Source of the DNA: Rhodoglobus vestalii
GTDB lineage: Bacteria > Actinomycetota > Actinomycetes > Actinomycetales > Microbacteriaceae
DNA: 64,000 nt
Direction of reading: 5' to 3'
NCBI RefSeq assembly: GCF_006788895.1
Contig: NZ_VFRA01000001.1
Coordinates: 2,480,001-2,544,000 of the forward strand
In this document: positions 58,847 to 64,000 of the stretch, piece after piece
Numbering within the stretch: position 1 is the stretch's first letter
Layout of the letters: each line of letters begins with the position of its first letter
The notes under the pieces: model-generated
The model's database searches: none
Seen by the model: only the letters and a program-made list of their open reading frames with translations
Told to the model about the DNA's origin: nothing
Program-made: the position numbers and the translations under genes

Positions 58847-59194
58847 GTGAACTCTGACGAGCTCGGTGCCTGGTTGGCGGCAGTTGCCAATCCGCAGCGC
58901 ATGCGAATTCTTGCGGAGCTCTCTGGCGGGCAAAAGCATGTCAGTGATCTGGCCAGACGAGTCGGCATGTCGCGCGCCCTTTTGTATATGCACCTGGCGA
59001 AGCTCGAGGAATCGGGTTTTGTCGCAGGCCATCACGAACTGAGCGACGATGGCAAAGCACTCAAGTTTTTTGAAGTTGTGCCCTTTTGTGTGACGGTTAC
59101 ACCAGCGTTGCTCGCCAGAGCAGTGACTCAGTCAGCGAAAGAACTCGAACCAGACGTCGAACACACCGGTAATAACTCACACGAAGGAAAATAA
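58847..59194 (+). CDS. ArsR-family winged-helix regulator
   Basis: The 115-residue protein has an ArsR/SmtB-type winged helix (ANPQRMRILAELSGGQKHVSDLARRVGMSRALLYMHLAKLEESGFV, read as helices 2-4). No metal-binding CxC motif is present in the recognition helix; the only cysteine is in VPFCVTV. GGAGG precedes the GTG. It overlaps the following small membrane-protein gene by one base (TAATG), so the pair forms one operon with an operator-like repeat upstream. Confidence 0.85.
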   Translation: MNSDELGAWLAAVANPQRMRILAELSGGQKHVSDLARRVGMSRALLYMHLAKLEESGFVAGHHELSDDGKALKFFEVVPFCVTVTPALLARAVTQSAKELEPDVEHTGNNSHEGK

Positions 59195-59448
59195 TGGAAC
59201 TCTTCTTTAGCCTCTGGTTCTGGATTGGCATTATCGCTGTCACTGGAATCATCGCCGGTGTCATCACGAACGCCGTCAATAAGAAGGCCGAAACGGCCAA
59301 GCACGTCGCGGGCTCTCAGGCGGGCGGCGACTATCGCGCACTCGCTGAGCAAACTCTTGAGGCCAACCGGGCACTTCTTGAGCGCATCGGTGCCGTTGAG
59401 CAGCGACTTGCGGCCGTCGAGAAGACGCTCACAGACATCCCGCAGTAG
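59194..59448 (+). CDS. Small membrane protein with C-terminal coiled coil (PspB-like layout)
   Basis: The 84-residue protein has one N-terminal membrane helix (FFSLWFWIGIIAVTGIIAGVIT) and a hydrophilic coiled coil with Leu/Ala at a/d positions (LEANRALLERIGAVEQRLAAVEKTL). This resembles phage-shock protein B in layout, though sequence identity cannot be claimed. Its co-transcription with a winged-helix regulator suggests envelope-stress sensing. Function not established. Confidence 0.75.
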   Translation: MELFFSLWFWIGIIAVTGIIAGVITNAVNKKAETAKHVAGSQAGGDYRALAEQTLEANRALLERIGAVEQRLAAVEKTLTDIPQ

Positions 59449-59490
59449 AAAGACATTCCGCAGTGGGAACTTGCCCAGCAACAGGACTCG

Positions 59491-59496
59491 TACACT
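59491..59496 (+). promoter_or_regulatory. Putative -10 box (TACACT) of mnmA
   Basis: TACACT lies six bases before the ATG at 59503, supporting that ATG over the adjacent GTG at 59500 and a leaderless transcript. Confidence 0.45.
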
Positions 59497-59502
59497 GGTG
59501 TG

Positions 59503-60660
59503 ATGAAGGTTTTGGCGGCGATGAGTGGCGGAGTGGACTCCGCGGTTGCTGCAGCCCGTGCAGTTGAGGCGGGGCACGACGTTGTGGGAGTGCATCTGGC
59601 GCTCAGTCGTCAGCCCGGCACCCTGCGCACGGGAGCTCGGGGTTGTTGCACCATTGAGGATTCGATGGATGCGCAGCGGGCGGCCAACATGATTGGCATC
59701 CCCTACTACGTGTGGGATTTTTCCGAGCGATTCAAGCTCGATGTTGTGGATGATTTCATTGCCGAGTATTCGGCTGGCCGCACCCCCAACCCGTGTATGC
59801 GATGTAACGAGCGGATCAAGTTCGCGGCTCTGCTCGAAAAAGCCGTCGCGCTAGGTTTCGACGCGGTCGCCACCGGCCATTACGCCACCATCCGTGAAGA
59901 CGCGAACGGTAATCGCGAGCTTCACCGCGCCGCAGCGTGGGCGAAAGACCAGTCCTATGTGCTTGGCGTGCTCACGACAGAACAGTTGGCGCACAGCATG
60001 TTTCCGCTCGGTCCAACGCCGTCAAAAGACGAGATTCGTGCCGAGGCTGCCGAGCGTGGTTTTTCGGTGGCGAATAAGCCCGATTCGCACGACATTTGTT
60101 TCATCCCGGATGGCAATACTCGGGGGTGGCTTGCCGACAAGGTCGGCGCCGAGCAGGGCGAGATCCTCAACCGCTCTGGCGAAGTGCTGGGTAAGCATGA
60201 GGGTGCACTTGCGTTTACGATCGGTCAGCGCAAAGGCTTGAACGTCGGATACCCCACCGATGACGGCAAACCCCGTTTTGTTTTAGAGATCCGACCCAAG
60301 ACCAACGAGGTCGTTGTTGGGCCACGGGAGGCGCTCGCACTGGCAGAAATTGCGGGAACCACGTTCTCGTGGGCCGGCCTCGACCCCCTCGCGTCTGGTT
60401 TCATCACCGAGCCGGGTGAGAGCTTTGACTGTCACGTTCAGGTGCGCGCGCACTCCGACCCGATGCCCGCAGTGGCTCGAGTGGATGCCACCGCCGTGGA
60501 CGCTGAGGGTTTACAAGTTGGTCCAGAGCTTGTCGTGACACCTCACGAGCCGCTCAATGGCGTGTCGCCCGGCCAAACTGCGGTGCTTTACGTTGGCACC
60601 AGGGTTCTCGGCCAGTGCACGATTGCGCGAACAGTGTCTGCGGTCCCGGCTGCCGTTTAG
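59503..60660 (+). CDS. mnmA: tRNA-specific 2-thiouridylase MnmA
   Basis: The 385-residue enzyme thiolates U34 of Lys, Glu and Gln tRNAs. It has SGGVDSAV (ATP pyrophosphatase loop), [12 protein letters not shown] (first catalytic Cys), [17 protein letters not shown] (second catalytic Cys) and [13 protein letters not shown] 59503 is preferred because TACACT sits six bases upstream; GTG 59500 is the alternative. Sulfur probably comes from the cysteine desulfurase encoded 0.7 kb upstream. Confidence 0.95.
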   Translation: MKVLAAMSGGVDSAVAAARAVEAGHDVVGVHLALSRQPGTLRTGARGCCTIEDSMDAQRAANMIGIPYYVWDFSERFKLDVVDDFIAEYSAGRTPNPCMRCNERIKFAALLEKAVALGFDAVATGHYATIREDANGNRELHRAAAWAKDQSYVLGVLTTEQLAHSMFPLGPTPSKDEIRAEAAERGFSVANKPDSHDICFIPDGNTRGWLADKVGAEQGEILNRSGEVLGKHEGALAFTIGQRKGLNVGYPTDDGKPRFVLEIRPKTNEVVVGPREALALAEIAGTTFSWAGLDPLASGFITEPGESFDCHVQVRAHSDPMPAVARVDATAVDAEGLQVGPELVVTPHEPLNGVSPGQTAVLYVGTRVLGQCTIARTVSAVPAAV

Positions 60661-60683
60661 CCGACGAAGTCGTAGCTGCTGTT

Positions 60684-60689
60684 TAGACT
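60684..60689 (+). promoter_or_regulatory. Putative -10 box (TAGACT) of ligA
   Basis: TAGACT is six bases before the ligA GTG, with no Shine-Dalgarno: a leaderless arrangement. Confidence 0.45.
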
Positions 60690-60692
60690 TGA

Positions 60693-63023
<2,331 letters not shown>

Positions 63024-63040
63024 AAGCGGCATCGCATGAG

Positions 63041-63064
63041 AGCGCTCACCCCGTAGCGGGGCGC
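63041..63064 (+). terminator. Weak hairpin after ligA
   Basis: AGCG and CCCCG (63041-63053) pair with CGGGG and CGCT (63057-63064) around an asymmetric bulge, 18 bases past the ligA stop. No T-run follows. Confidence 0.35.
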
Positions 63065-63139
63065 TTCTCCCGTAGGATTGGACTAATTGTTCGCGTGCGG
63101 GAACGGTTAAAATGCTGTTCCTGAGGGGATTACCCGGTC

Positions 63140-64000
63140 TTGCTGTCAAAAATCGCACTTGTTCTCGCTACCTCGCTTGTCGGCTTACCCGTCACCGGGG
63201 TTGCCATCATGCCCGAAATTTCTTTTCGCTCCGCAGTCACGATCGAAGCACCCCCCGCTTTTCTTGCACCAGGTAGTGGTGGGCGCGCCGGCATGTTCAG
63301 CATCACCAGCGCGGAAACGGCGTCGTCCGGGGCTCAAACATTGTCGACACTCGCAAAAATTCCCGCTCGAAGTGTGGCCCAGTACTTTGCATCGCGTCCG
63401 AGCGCTGTCGACCAACTGTTAGCGCAGCCACCGCCGGCACAGGAAGTTGCGCTGTGGTGGGGAGATTTGGATGCCGACAGCCAAACCGCGCTAGAAATTG
63501 CCTCTCCCAGGCTGGTGGGCAACCTCGAAGGTGTGCCGTATGCAATTCGCGATACGAGCAACCGCACCCTGCTCGACCAGAGGATATCGCAACTCACCGC
63601 GCTCAATTATTCTGACACGGGCCGCGCAGTGCAGCACACCGCGCATCAACAGCTCAGCATGCTTTCTTCTATCGCTGGCGCCCTCGATTCGGCCCCTACT
63701 GACCCGAAACGCACCCTGGTAACACTGGATGTTTCCGGCCAGGGCCGAGCGGCAATTGTTCTTGGGGACGTCACCGATGCCGACTACGTCAGCTTTCTTG
63801 TGCCTGGCATGTTTTTCACGATCGAGAATCAGATGTCCTACTGGGTCGATGCCGCGAAAGAGCTCTACAGCCAGCAACAAATGTGGCTTGACCACTTTGA
63901 GTCGAAGTCTGCGTTCATCCATAACGAGTCGGTCGCGACGGTGGCGTGGATCGGTTATGACACCCCCAACCTGACCAATGTTGGAGCGATCGATAACGCG
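63140..64000 (+). CDS. DUF1023-type alpha/beta hydrolase (3' end outside window)
   Basis: An open frame runs from a TTG at 63140 to the window edge (287 residues visible). It begins with a hydrophobic signal-like segment (SKIALVLATSLVGLPVTGVAIM). It contains LWWGDLDADSQTALEIASPRLVGNLEGVPY, a pattern of the DUF1023 (Abhydrolase_8) family, and ends near VATVAWIGYDTPN, shortly before the expected serine nucleophile. A GAGGGG box is eleven bases before the TTG. DUF1023 proteins are mostly uncharacterised, secreted or surface-associated actinobacterial hydrolases. Confidence 0.8.
   Translation, partial: MLSKIALVLATSLVGLPVTGVAIMPEISFRSAVTIEAPPAFLAPGSGGRAGMFSITSAETASSGAQTLSTLAKIPARSVAQYFASRPSAVDQLLAQPPPAQEVALWWGDLDADSQTALEIASPRLVGNLEGVPYAIRDTSNRTLLDQRISQLTALNYSDTGRAVQHTAHQQLSMLSSIAGALDSAPTDPKRTLVTLDVSGQGRAAIVLGDVTDADYVSFLVPGMFFTIENQMSYWVDAAKELYSQQQMWLDHFESKSAFIHNESVATVAWIGYDTPNLTNVGAIDNA

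Overview
This is a high-GC Gram-positive chromosomal segment, most likely from the family Microbacteriaceae (Actinobacteria). The indications are GC-rich coding sequence, many GTG and TTG starts, the gene orders yceD-rpmF-rnc-mutM-smc, rpsP-khpA-rimM-trmD, lepB-rnhB-DUF2469-yraN-comM-dprA-xerC and rpsB-tsf-pyrH-frr-cdsA, two F420-type LLM oxidoreductases, and a transporter resembling the proposed F420-0 importer. No phage, transposase, CRISPR array, rRNA or tRNA was found. The window looks like stable core chromosome with a few accessory modules.

Layout: 0-3.2 kb, a DUF58 / transglutaminase pair cut by the left edge. 3.2-6.0 kb (minus), a three-gene ABC importer. 6.2-12.4 kb, the YceD/L32/RNase III/MutM/SMC run. 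12.4-19.3 kb (minus), an operon-like module with an RpiR/SIS regulator, three structurally unrelated phosphatases and an AfuABC/FbpABC-type importer; this is the strongest candidate for an undescribed system, probably phosphate-ester uptake and hydrolysis. 19.5-24.3 kb, signal recognition (FtsY, Ffh), a gamma carbonic anhydrase and two LLM oxidoreductases. 24.5-34.7 kb, ribosome biogenesis, tRNA modification, protein export and DNA-uptake genes. 35-43.1 kb, accessory genes (PutP, a second metallophosphoesterase, nitroreductase, SDR, MarR/MMPL pair) interleaved with xerC. 43.1-48.2 kb, the rpsB-cdsA cluster. 48.2-57 kb, a DivIVA-repeat protein, a lytic-transglycosylase-like protein, small conserved actinobacterial genes and a 779-residue DivIVA-like coiled-coil protein with about 39 uninterrupted 11-residue repeats. 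57-64 kb, YbaK, cysteine desulfurase, an ArsR-type regulator with a small membrane protein, MnmA, LigA and the start of a DUF1023 hydrolase.

Two genome-level themes stand out. First, many genes have no Shine-Dalgarno sequence but carry a TANNNT hexamer exactly six bases before the start codon, as expected for leaderless transcripts. Second, several translation genes carry low-complexity tails or simple repeats (rpsB, rpsP, rimM), and a G-quadruplex-capable hexamer array separates trmD from map.
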